Assembly (NCBI GenBank): GCA_035629025.1
Contig: DASPIU010000040.1
Coordinates: 1 to 64,000, forward strand
Direction of reading: 5' to 3'
Source: Stenotrophomonas_A sp035629025
Lineage (GTDB): Bacteria > Pseudomonadota > Gammaproteobacteria > Xanthomonadales > Xanthomonadaceae
Length of the DNA: 64,000 bases
The position numbers and the translations under genes are program-made. The stretch's first letter is position 1, and each line of letters starts with the position of its first letter. Shown here in pieces: positions 43,711 to 51,690 of this stretch. Below the pieces are notes generated by a model. That model was not told where the DNA came from. It saw nothing but the letters and a program-made list of their open reading frames with translations, and did no database searches.

Positions 43711-45000
43711 ATGAATCGCAAAGCAGCGTTGCCATTGCCCGAACATGCGCCTGGGGCGGTGGTAGTGGCACTCAGCGGCGGGCTGGATTCCATCGTGCTG
43801 CTGCATGCGCTGGCCGCGTTGCCCGACTATCGGGCGCGGGGCTTGCGCGCCGTGCATGTGCATCACGGCCTGCAGCCGGCTGCTGACCACTGGCAGGTGC
43901 ATTGCGAGGCATTCTGCGCGGACCTCGGCGTGGCGCTGGAAGTGCGCTCGGTGGCGGTGCAGCGCGACAGCGGCCTGGGTCTGGAAGGCGCCGCGCGCGC
44001 GGCGCGGCGCGCCGCCTTCGCCGCCAGCCTGCAGCCCGGCGAATGGCTGGCGCTGGCGCATCACCGCGACGACCAGGCCGAAACCTTCCTGCTGCGCGCA
44101 CTGCGTGGCTCCGGCAGCGAAGGTCTGGCCGCGATGCAGGCGCAGGCGGCATTCGGCAATGGCCAGTTGTGGCGTCCACTGCTGGCACTGCCGCGTTCTG
44201 CGTTGCTGGCCTATGCACAAGAACATGGCCTGGCGTGGATCGACGATCCGGCCAACCTCGACCTGCACCACGACCGCAACTTCCTGCGCCACCAGGTATT
44301 GCCGCTGCTGCGCCAGCGCTGGCCACATGCCGATGCCGCGCTCGCCGCCAGCGCCGCGCTCAGCGGCCAGGCCAGCGCCCTGCTCGGCGTGCAGGAAGAA
44401 GCCTGGCTGGTGCGCCATGCCAGCGCTGATCGCCTCGACTTGGCCGCGCTGCGCGCTGCCCCAGCGGCGCAACGTGCGCGCCTGCTGCGGCGCTGGGTCG
44501 CCCAGCGTGCGGCTCAGCCGTTGCCCGCCAGCGGTGTGCACGCGATTGAAACCGAACTGCTCGACGCCGCCGACGGCGCGCGCTTTGCCTGGCATGGCGT
44601 GGAAATCCGGCGCTGGCGCGGCGGCCTGCATCTGCTGCGGCCTGCCGCCGCATGGCCCGAGGACTGGCACGCCGAATGGGATGGCCAGGCACCGCTGTCG
44701 CTTCCCGATGGCGGCACCCTGGCGTTGCATGGCGCCAGCCGTTTCGACCGCGTGCTGACTGTGCGTGCACGACGCGGCGGCGAACGCCTGCGTCTGCCCG
44801 GCCGTACGCATTCGCGGCCGCTCAAGCACCTGTTGCAGGAATCGGCGTTGCCGCCGTGGCGGCGCTTCGCCCTGCCGTTGCTGTGGGACGGCGACGAACT
44901 GGTGGCCGCGGGGGATCAGTGGTGCTCGGCGCAGCTGCAGCAATGGTTGCAGGCCCAGGGCGCGCATCTCAGTTGGCTGTCACCAGATACGGCGAATTGA
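43711..45000 (+). CDS. tilS: tRNA(Ile)-lysidine synthase TilS
   Basis: 429 residues. PP-loop motif SGGLDS (22-27) in VVVALSGGLDSIVLLHAL, then HHGLQPAADHW, LAHHRDDQAETFLLRALRGSG and IDDPANLDLHHDRNFLRHQVLPLL. TilS converts C34 of tRNA-Ile(CAU) to lysidine and is essential. The C-terminal substrate-binding domains are present (LPGRTHSRPLKHLLQESALPPWRR). Followed after 31 bases by xseB. Confidence 0.96.
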   Translation: MNRKAALPLPEHAPGAVVVALSGGLDSIVLLHALAALPDYRARGLRAVHVHHGLQPAADHWQVHCEAFCADLGVALEVRSVAVQRDSGLGLEGAARAARRAAFAASLQPGEWLALAHHRDDQAETFLLRALRGSGSEGLAAMQAQAAFGNGQLWRPLLALPRSALLAYAQEHGLAWIDDPANLDLHHDRNFLRHQVLPLLRQRWPHADAALAASAALSGQASALLGVQEEAWLVRHASADRLDLAALRAAPAAQRARLLRRWVAQRAAQPLPASGVHAIETELLDAADGARFAWHGVEIRRWRGGLHLLRPAAAWPEDWHAEWDGQAPLSLPDGGTLALHGASRFDRVLTVRARRGGERLRLPGRTHSRPLKHLLQESALPPWRRFALPLLWDGDELVAAGDQWCSAQLQQWLQAQGAHLSWLSPDTAN

Positions 45001-45031
45001 CCGCCCCGCCCCCGCCGCGCACACTTTGGCG

Positions 45032-45292
45032 ATGCCCAAGACGTCCCCCAACGAGACTTCGCCGGTCGCCCGCTTCGAGCAATCGCTGGAAGAGCTCGAG
45101 CAGCTCGTGGCGAAAATGGAAGCCGGCGACCTGACCCTCGAACAGTCCCTGGCCGCCTATGAGCGCGGCGTCGGCCTGTATCGCCAGTGCCAGCAGGCGC
45201 TGGAGCAGGCCGAACTGCGCGTGAAGCTGCTGACCGATCCCGCCCGCCCGGACGAAGCCGAGCCTTTCGACGCCCCGCTCCATGGCGGCTGA
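45032..45292 (+). CDS. xseB: Exodeoxyribonuclease VII small subunit
   Basis: 86 residues. FEQSLEELEQLVAKMEAGDLTLEQSLAAYERGVGLYRQCQQALEQAELRV is the full XseB two-helix signature. Works with XseA in single-strand DNA degradation; xseA is not in the window. Its last 11 bases overlap ispA, a common coupling. Confidence 0.96.
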   Translation: MPKTSPNETSPVARFEQSLEELEQLVAKMEAGDLTLEQSLAAYERGVGLYRQCQQALEQAELRVKLLTDPARPDEAEPFDAPLHGG

Positions 45293-46157
45293 GCTGTTCG
45301 CGCGTTGGCGCGCCCGCGCCGAACACCATCTCGACACCTGCCTGCCGGACCCGGCGCAGGCGCCGCAGCGTCTGCACGCAGCCATGCGCCACGCCGCCAC
45401 TGGGGGCGGCAAGCGCATGCGTCCGCTGCTGGTGCATGCCAGCGGCCACCTGTTCGGCGCCGACGAAGCCTTGCTCGATGCCCCGGCCTCGGCGGTGGAA
45501 CTGGTGCACGCCTATTCGCTGGTGCATGACGACCTGCCGGCCATGGACGATGACGACCTGCGCCGTGGCCGCCCCACCGTGCACATCGCCTTTGACGAAG
45601 CCACCGCCATCCTCGCTGGCGATGCCCTGCAGACCCGCGCCTTTGAAGTTCTCGCTGCCAGTCCCGCCAGCGATGCCCTGCGCGTGGCCTGGCTGCAAAC
45701 CCTGGCCAGCGCTTCCGGCGCCGCCGGCATGTGCGGCGGCCAGGCCCTGGATATCGACGCCACTGGCCAGGCCCAGACCCTGGCGCAGTTGCAGACGATG
45801 CATGCGTTGAAGACCGGCGCCCTGATCCGCGCCGCCGTGCGCATGGGCGCGCTCGCCGGCAACGCTGACGCCGCCACGCTGTCGCGGCTGGACGCATTCG
45901 CTGCCGCCCTTGGCCTGGCCTTCCAGGTCCGCGACGACATCCTCGACATCGAGGCCGACTCCGCGCAGCTGGGCAAGACCGCGGGCAAGGACGTGGCCCA
46001 GCACAAGTCCACGTTCCCGGCGTTGCTTGGGATGGACGGCGCCAAGCGCCGCCTGGCGGAGCTGAGCGAGCAGATGCGCGATGCGCTGGACAGCGACGGG
46101 CCCAACGCCGGGCCGCTGCTGGCCTTGGCGCGGCTGGCGGTGGAACGCGGGAATTGA
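45282..46157 (+). CDS. ispA: Polyprenyl (farnesyl) diphosphate synthase
   Basis: 291 residues. First aspartate-rich motif DDLPAMDDDD (83-92) and second VRDDILDIEAD, with GGGKRMRP near residue 41 for substrate binding. Makes farnesyl diphosphate from DMAPP/GPP and IPP. The xseB-ispA order is typical of proteobacteria; dxs, usually third, is absent here. A REP copy follows. Confidence 0.94.
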   Translation: MAAELFARWRARAEHHLDTCLPDPAQAPQRLHAAMRHAATGGGKRMRPLLVHASGHLFGADEALLDAPASAVELVHAYSLVHDDLPAMDDDDLRRGRPTVHIAFDEATAILAGDALQTRAFEVLAASPASDALRVAWLQTLASASGAAGMCGGQALDIDATGQAQTLAQLQTMHALKTGALIRAAVRMGALAGNADAATLSRLDAFAAALGLAFQVRDDILDIEADSAQLGKTAGKDVAQHKSTFPALLGMDGAKRRLAELSEQMRDALDSDGPNAGPLLALARLAVERGN

Positions 46158-46175
46158 TCGGTCGCCTTGCACCGT

Positions 46176-46268
46176 TGCAGGAGGGGCTTCAGCCCCGACG
46201 AGCGGAGTCGTGAGCTGTCAGATCACGGTCGCGGCCGATGGCCCAAGGCCACAAGAGCCGCTCCTACA
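46176..46268. repeat. REP-like intergenic repeat
   Basis: TGCAGGAGGGGCTTCAGCCC to GGCCACAAGAGCCGCTCCTACAGG, same family as 24602 and 4849. It occupies the first part of the roughly 390-base gap after ispA. Confidence 0.8.
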
Positions 46269-46300
46269 GGTCATGCGAGGTTTTCATCCGGTCACGACCA

Positions 46301-46422
46301 TCTGTCGGGCGCTCGGGGGCAGGCCCTTTCGGGACGCTAGACGCCATGGATGGCGTCTAGCAGCCCCAGGGATGGGTTCACCGCGTGTCCCGAAAGGGCC
46401 TGCCCCCGGGCGCTGCGCGATA
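46301..46422. repeat. Two-hairpin repeat element, copy 1 (122 bases)
   Basis: Outer 21-base perfect arms (46315-46335 and 46387-46407, core GGCAGGCCCTTTCGGGAC and its complement) enclose an inner hairpin GCTAGACGCCA-TGGA-TGGCGTCTAGC (46336-46361). Copy 2 at 51484-51605 differs by one base. A REP half (46471-46496) follows. No gene in 46158-46546. Confidence 0.85.
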
Positions 46423-46470
46423 AAACCAGAACAGCCGCTTCGTCAGCGTGCAATAAGGCCGGAAACCGCG

Positions 46471-46496
46471 CGGTCGCGGCTGAAGCCGCTCCTACA
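46471..46496. repeat. REP half-site
   Basis: CGGTCGCGGCTGAAGCCGCT then CCTACA, downstream of the two-hairpin element; the same combination follows copy 2. Confidence 0.75.
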
Positions 46497-46546
46497 ATGG
46501 CTTCGGCAAATCCAACCACCAATCCAACAAACCGGCCGGTCCAGCG

Positions 46547-46936
46547 TTACTTGATCAGCCGCAGCGTGAACGGATAACGGTAAGTCTCGCCGTTGTTCGC
46601 CTTCACCGCCGCCAGGATGCAGAACACGATGTTCGCGATCCACACCAGCGTCGGCAGGAAGAACAACAGGCCAAACGAAATCACCGTCAGGATGATCGCC
46701 ACCACATACGCGATGCCGATCGTGATCTGGAAGTTCAAGGCCTCCTTCGACTGATCCACCACGAACGGCTTGGACGGCGTCGCGTCCTTGTGGATCAACC
46801 AGATGATCAGCGCCCCGACAAACCACGTCAGCGTGCCCAGCAAGTGCGCCACCAGCGCCAGCGTGCGTTCGTCCTGGGGCGCGGCCGTGGTGATCGGCGG
46901 CGGCGGCGGTGCAGCGGAAGTGTCGTATTCGCTCAT
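46547..46936 (-). CDS. DUF4870 (Tic20-like) membrane protein
   Basis: 129 residues. Pro-rich N-terminus (SAAPPPPPITTAAP), then LVAHLLGTLTWFVGALIIWLIHKD, SKEALNFQITIGIAYVVAIILTVI and FLPTLVWIANIVFCILAAVKANNGE, the three-to-four-helix DUF4870 pattern. Function unknown; fused or paired with other modules in some bacteria. Single gene. Confidence 0.92.
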   Translation of the reverse strand: MSEYDTSAAPPPPPITTAAPQDERTLALVAHLLGTLTWFVGALIIWLIHKDATPSKPFVVDQSKEALNFQITIGIAYVVAIILTVISFGLLFFLPTLVWIANIVFCILAAVKANNGETYRYPFTLRLIK

Positions 46937-47026
46937 CTTTCGTTCCTTCGCATGAGGGGGGCGTGCGCACTGTCCGCGCCCGGCCCCGATCCTGTCAAGG
47001 TACCGCTCCTTCCCGACCGCGCCGGC

Positions 47027-48394
47027 TCAGCCCTCGCCCGCCACCGTCATCCCCTCCACCAGCACCGTACCCACGTGGATGTGCGAACGCCGGTCGATAT
47101 CCGCCCCCACCGCCGCGACGCGCTGGAACATCTCGCGCAGGTTGCCCGCCACCGTCACGTTGTCGACCGGATGACTGATCGCTCCCTGCTCCACCAGGAA
47201 GCCACCAGCCCCGCGCGAATAGTCGCCCGTCACCGAATTCACGCCCTGGCCCATCAGCTCGGTCACCAGCAGCGCACGCGGCACCCCGGCCATGATTTCC
47301 TCCAGCCCCGCCGCATTGGCCGAGATCCGCAGGTTGTGCACCCCGCCGGCATTGCCCGTGCTCTGCAACCCCAGCTTGCGCGCCGAATAACTGCCCAGCA
47401 CATAACGCTGCAACACCCCGTCGGCGACCAGCGCCGAATCGCGCGTCGCCACGCCCTCGCCATCGAACGCCGCCGACCGCAGGCCGCGCCGCAGGTGCGG
47501 GCGTTCGACGATGTCCAGCCATTCCGGAAACAGCCGTTCGCCCACGCTGTCGAGCAGGAAGCTCGCGCGCCGGTACAAGGCGCCGCCGGACACCGCGCCA
47601 AGCAAATGCCCGATCAGCGAACGCGAGACCTCCGGCGCGAAGATCACCGGCAGCTGCGCGGTCGCCAGTGAACGCGGCTGCATGCGCGCCAGCGTGCGCT
47701 GCGCCGCGCGGCGGCCGATCGCCTCCGGCGCTTCCAGGTCCTCGCGCGCCAGTGCACTGCTGTACCAGCCGTCGCGCTGCATGTCCTCGCCCTGGCCGGC
47801 AATCAGCGCGCAGCCGATGCTGTAGTGCGTGCTGCGCTCGCGGCCGACGAAACCGTGCGAATTGGCGTACACCGACAGGCTCGCACTGCTGCCCACCGAA
47901 GCACCGTCGGAATTGCCGATGCGCGGGTCGGCCTGGCGCCCGGCCGCCTCGCAGGCCAGAGCCAGGTCCACCGCGGCGTCGGCCTGCAGCGCCCACGGAT
48001 GCCAGCTATCCAGGTCGGGGAATTCGCGCGCCATCAGCTCCGCGTCGGCCAGGCCGGAGGCCGGGTCGTCCTCGGTATGCCGGGCGATCGCGCAGGCCTG
48101 GGCCACGGTCGCCTCCAGGCTGGATTCCTGCAGGTCGGCGGTGCTCGCACTGCCCTTGCGGTGGCCAAAGTAGACCGTCACCGCGATGCCGCGGTCGCGG
48201 GTCGACTCGACGGTTTCCACTTCGCCCATGCGGACGTTGACGTCCAGGCCGAGTTCTTCGCTGCAGCTGACCTCGGCCTGGCTGGCGCCCAGCGCGCGCG
48301 CCCGTTGCAGCAGGCGTTCGGAGAGCCCGGCCAGTCGGTCCAGGCGCAGCTGGCTGTCGTCGCCGGCGTGAAGGTCGGGGGAGATCGCGTTCAA
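47027..48394 (-). CDS. pmbA: Metalloprotease PmbA/TldE subunit
   Basis: 455 residues from TTG 48394 (LNAISPDLHAG), chosen for AGGA-N7 spacing and family length; ATG 48439 would add 15 residues and sit 17 bases from the divergent yjgA start. ARALGASQAEVSCSEELGLDVNVRMGEVETVE and ALLVTELMGQGVNSVTGDYSRGAGGFLVE are TldD/PmbA-family signatures. TldD-TldE is a heterodimeric protease; the catalytic metal site is in TldD. It unfolds and digests peptides and matures some RiPPs, e.g. microcin B17. Confidence 0.94.
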   Translation of the reverse strand: MNAISPDLHAGDDSQLRLDRLAGLSERLLQRARALGASQAEVSCSEELGLDVNVRMGEVETVESTRDRGIAVTVYFGHRKGSASTADLQESSLEATVAQACAIARHTEDDPASGLADAELMAREFPDLDSWHPWALQADAAVDLALACEAAGRQADPRIGNSDGASVGSSASLSVYANSHGFVGRERSTHYSIGCALIAGQGEDMQRDGWYSSALAREDLEAPEAIGRRAAQRTLARMQPRSLATAQLPVIFAPEVSRSLIGHLLGAVSGGALYRRASFLLDSVGERLFPEWLDIVERPHLRRGLRSAAFDGEGVATRDSALVADGVLQRYVLGSYSARKLGLQSTGNAGGVHNLRISANAAGLEEIMAGVPRALLVTELMGQGVNSVTGDYSRGAGGFLVEQGAISHPVDNVTVAGNLREMFQRVAAVGADIDRRSHIHVGTVLVEGMTVAGEG

Positions 48395-48456
48395 TGCTTT
48401 ATCCTGTGCGGGTAGGTGCCGCGCGCCAGGCGCGGACATGGAAGCTTGGAAAGACG

Positions 48457-48996
48457 ATGCGCGGACGTGATGAAGAAACCGGTGAATTCCTCGGCGCCAG
48501 CCGCAGCCAGCAGCGCCGCGAAGCGCTGGAGGTGCTGGCGCTGGGCGAGAAGCTGGTGGCGCTGACCCCGGCGCAGCTGGCGCGCCTGCCGGTACCCGAG
48601 TCGCTGTTGCCGCACATCGAGGACGCCCGCCGCATCACCGCGCATATTGCCCACAAGCGCCAGCTGGCGTTTCTGGCCAAGCAGATGCGCCGCGAGGACG
48701 ATGAAGTGCTCGAAGCCATCCGCGACGCGCTTGACGCCAACAGCGAGAGCTCGCGCCGCGAAGTGGCCACGATGCATCGGCTCGAACGCTGGCGCGAACG
48801 CCTGCTGGACGAAGGCGACGCGGCCCTGGCCGAACTGCTTGAGGAATACCCCCACGCCGACCGCCAGCAGCTGCGCCAGCTGCTGCGAAATGCGCGCGAG
48901 GAAAAGCTGCGCAACAAGCCGCCGCGTGCGTATCGGGAAATTTTCCAGGTATTGCGTGATTTGGCGGAAGAGCCGGGAATGGGGAACCGGGAATAG
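48457..48996 (+). CDS. darP: YjgA/DarP ribosome-associated protein (DUF615)
   Basis: 179 residues, GGAAAG upstream of ATG 48457. SRSQQRREALEVLALGEKLVAL, ITAHIAHKRQLAFLAKQMR and LLRNAREEKLRNKPPRAYREIFQVLRDL are the DUF615 signature. DarP acts in late 50S subunit assembly. Divergent from pmbA, convergent with tldD. Its last residues (PGMGNRE) and stop are encoded by the GGGAAT repeat. Confidence 0.94.
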   Translation: MRGRDEETGEFLGASRSQQRREALEVLALGEKLVALTPAQLARLPVPESLLPHIEDARRITAHIAHKRQLAFLAKQMRREDDEVLEAIRDALDANSESSRREVATMHRLERWRERLLDEGDAALAELLEEYPHADRQQLRQLLRNAREEKLRNKPPRAYREIFQVLRDLAEEPGMGNRE

Positions 48997-49085
48997 GGAA
49001 TCGCAAGAGCGGTTCCCCACTCCGTGAGTTTCGGCGCCGACCAGGCGCTTTTCCCATTCCCCATTCCCGATTCCCCATTCCCGGC
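48973..49085. repeat. GGGAAT/ATTCCC inverted repeat, second copy
   Basis: Left CCGGGAATGGGGAACCGGGA, right TTCCCATTCCCCATTCCCGA and similar units. Lies between convergent yjgA and tldD, like the copy at 34117, and supplies the stop of yjgA. Confidence 0.8.
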
Positions 49086-49091
49086 CCCCAA

Positions 49092-50537
49092 TCAAGCCTG
49101 GGTGCCGCCGACGGTCAGCCCATCGATCAACAGCGACGGCTGGCCCACGCCCACCGGCAGGCTTTGCCCGTCCTTGCCGCAGACGCCGACGCCTTCGTCC
49201 AGGGCCAGGTCGTTGCCGACCATGCGTACCTTCTGCATGGTTTCCGGACCGTTGCCGATCAGGGTGGCGCCCTTGACCGGCGCGGTGATCTTGCCGTCCT
49301 CGATCAGGTAGGCCTCGGTCGCGGAGAACACGTACTTGCCGCTGGTGATGTCGACCTGGCCGCCGCCGAAATTCACTGCATACAGACCCTTCTTCACCGA
49401 GCGGATCATCTCCTGCGGGTCGTGCTGGCCGGCGAGCATGTAGGTGTTGGTCATGCGCGGCATCGGCAGGTGCGCGAAGGATTCGCGGCGGCCGTTGCCG
49501 GTCGGCGCCATGCCCATCAGGCGCGCGTTGAGGGTGTCTTGCATGTAGCCGACAAGGATGCCGTCCTCGATCAGCGTGGTGCAGTTGGTCGGCGTGCCTT
49601 CGTCATCGACGTTGAGCGAGCCACGGCGGCCCGGCAGGGTGCCGTCGTCGACGATGGTCACGCCGGGCGAGGCCACGCGCTGGCCGATGCGGCCGGCGTA
49701 GACACTGGTGCCCTTGCGGTTGAAGTCGCCCTCCAGGCCATGGCCGACGGCTTCGTGCAGCAACACGCCTGGCCAACCGGCACCGAGCACCACCGGCATC
49801 GTGCCGGCCGGCGCGGCCACCGCCTCAAGGTTGACCAGCGCCAGGCGCAATGCCTCGCGCGCGAACGCTTCCGGGCGCCCTTCGGCAAACAGCTCGGCGT
49901 AGCCGTAGCGCCCGCCGCCACCGGCATAGCCGCTCTCGCGGCGGCCGCCGTGTTCGACGATCACCTGCACGTTCAAACGCACCAGCGGGCGCACGTCGGC
50001 GGCGAGCACGCCGTCGCTGCGCGCCACCAGCATCGTGTCCACGCCGCCGGACAGGCTCACCATCACCTGCTTCACCCGCGGGTCGGCGGCGCGCAGGAAC
50101 TGGTCGAGACGGCGCAGCACATCGAGCTTGCTGCCATTGTCCAGATCATCAATGGGGTCGGTGGCCGGATACAGCGCACGCCCCTGCCCGCCGACCAGCG
50201 CGCGCGCCGGCTGCGCGCCGCCATCGCGCGAAATCGCCCGCGCCGATTGCGCGGCGGCCAGCAAGGCCTCGCGCTGGATGTCGTCGGAGTACGCAAAGCC
50301 GGTCTTCTCGCCGGCAATGGCGCGCACGCCCACGCCCTGCTCGATGGAATGCGCGCCATCCTTGACGATGCCGTCTTCCATGCTCCAGCTTTCGCGCCGC
50401 GAATGCTGGAAATACAGGTCGCCGAAATCCACGCCGGGGCCCAGCAGGGCGCCGAAGGTGCGGTCGAGATGGCCGGCGTCGAGGCCGGCCGGTAGCAGCA
50501 GCCGGGTTTCGGCCAGGGCAAGTGCGGTGTCTGTCAT
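49092..50537 (-). CDS. tldD: Metalloprotease TldD
   Basis: 481 residues from ATG 50537 (MTDTALALAE). The metal site HEAVGHGLEGD is intact; DFGDLYFQHSRRESWSMEDGIVKDG and SLNVDDEGTPTNCTTLIEDGILVGYMQD are TldD signatures. Partner of PmbA/TldE, whose gene lies on the far side of yjgA. In many gammaproteobacteria tldD follows yhdP; here a DUF6065 gene and a repeat separate them. Confidence 0.96.
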   Translation of the reverse strand: MTDTALALAETRLLLPAGLDAGHLDRTFGALLGPGVDFGDLYFQHSRRESWSMEDGIVKDGAHSIEQGVGVRAIAGEKTGFAYSDDIQREALLAAAQSARAISRDGGAQPARALVGGQGRALYPATDPIDDLDNGSKLDVLRRLDQFLRAADPRVKQVMVSLSGGVDTMLVARSDGVLAADVRPLVRLNVQVIVEHGGRRESGYAGGGGRYGYAELFAEGRPEAFAREALRLALVNLEAVAAPAGTMPVVLGAGWPGVLLHEAVGHGLEGDFNRKGTSVYAGRIGQRVASPGVTIVDDGTLPGRRGSLNVDDEGTPTNCTTLIEDGILVGYMQDTLNARLMGMAPTGNGRRESFAHLPMPRMTNTYMLAGQHDPQEMIRSVKKGLYAVNFGGGQVDITSGKYVFSATEAYLIEDGKITAPVKGATLIGNGPETMQKVRMVGNDLALDEGVGVCGKDGQSLPVGVGQPSLLIDGLTVGGTQA

Positions 50538-50697
50538 CCGCTCAGGATGGGGGCCCGGCGTGCCAGGCACAAGCCGCGAACTGGCCTGGGCACGCAAAAA
50601 CGCGCGAGACTGCAGCCTGCAACGCCCGCCGCGCCCGCATCGGCCGCTTGCAGTGAGCCCTCCGATCCATCCCATTGAACCGACGCATGGAACGCCG

Positions 50698-51456
50698 ATG
50701 AAGTTGACCGCCTACGTCCTCGACGGCCATACCCTGGACATCCGCCCTGCCCCGCGCGAGCGCGACTGGATGGACGCCACCGAACAGCATTACGCCTATC
50801 GCTGCCTGCCGCTGGCCATCGCCAACTCGCATGGCTGGGAGCTGCTGTGCCAGACCGGCTTCATGGCCGAATGGACCGGCGGCAACGCCTTGCAGGACGT
50901 GCGCATCTATCCCGACCCGGGCACGCAATCGCCCGCGGTCAGCCATTTCGGCTATGGCGTGCTCACCTTCCACGTGCCCTGCCTGTTCCGCACCGAGGAA
51001 GGCATCGATCTGATGGTCGGCGGCCCGGTCAACCGTCCCAAGGACGGCATTGCCGGCCTGACCGGCATCGTCGAGACCGACTGGAGCCCCTACACCTTCA
51101 CCATGAACTGGCGCTTCACCCGCCCCGGCCGCGTGCGCTTCCAGGCCGGCGAACCGTTCTGCCACCTGTTCCCGCTACAACGCGGCCTGCTCGACGAATG
51201 CAGCGCGCAATGGCGCCCGCTCGCCGACGCTCCCGACCTGGAACGCCTGTACCTGCAATGGACCCAGAGCCGCGGCCAGTTCCTGCAGGACCTCAACGAC
51301 CCGCAATCGCCCGCCTCCCGCGAGCGCTGGCAACGCGGCTATTTCCGCGGCCTGACCGGCGACAGCGATATGCCGCAGCCCGGGCACCGCACCAAGCTGC
51401 GGTTGCCAGGGTTTGTGCGGGCGGAGGATGACCCCAGTGAGAATCTCGGCTCGTAG
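50698..51456 (+). CDS. DUF6065 family protein
   Basis: 252 residues. HTLDIRPAPRERDWMDATEQHYAYRCLPLAIANSHGWEL, EWTGG and FGYGVLTFHVPCLFRTEEGIDLMVGGPVNRPKDGIAGLTG, with FQAGEPFCHLFPL, match the DUF6065 pattern. Function unknown; found sporadically, often near tailoring or transport genes. Soluble, no signal peptide. Lies between tldD and yhdP, both on the other strand. Confidence 0.78.
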   Translation: MKLTAYVLDGHTLDIRPAPRERDWMDATEQHYAYRCLPLAIANSHGWELLCQTGFMAEWTGGNALQDVRIYPDPGTQSPAVSHFGYGVLTFHVPCLFRTEEGIDLMVGGPVNRPKDGIAGLTGIVETDWSPYTFTMNWRFTRPGRVRFQAGEPFCHLFPLQRGLLDECSAQWRPLADAPDLERLYLQWTQSRGQFLQDLNDPQSPASRERWQRGYFRGLTGDSDMPQPGHRTKLRLPGFVRAEDDPSENLGS

Positions 51457-51483
51457 CCCCGCTTGCGCGTCCGGTCGCGTGGA

Positions 51484-51605
51484 TCTGTCGGGCGCCCGGG
51501 GGCAGGCCCTTTCGGGACGCTAGACGCCATGGATGGCGTCTAGCAGCCCCAGGGATGGGTTCACCGCGTGTCCCGAAAGGGCCTGCCCCCGGGCGCTGCG
51601 CGATA
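51484..51605. repeat. Two-hairpin repeat element, copy 2 (122 bases)
   Basis: Nearly identical to 46301-46422. Outer arms 51498-51518 and 51570-51590, inner hairpin GCTAGACGCCA-TGGA-TGGCGTCTAGC. Followed by a REP half (51655-51680) as in copy 1. No gene in the 234-base gap. Confidence 0.85.
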
Positions 51606-51654
51606 GACCACGAACAGCCGCCTCCATACGAGCGCAAAGAAAACTGACAACGCG

Positions 51655-51680
51655 CGGTCGCGGCTGAAGCCGCTCCTACA
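51655..51680. repeat. REP half-site
   Basis: CGGTCGCGGCTGAAGCCGCT then CCTACA, same as 46471-46496, just before the end of yhdP. Confidence 0.75.
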
Positions 51681-51690
51681 AGGGCTTCGG

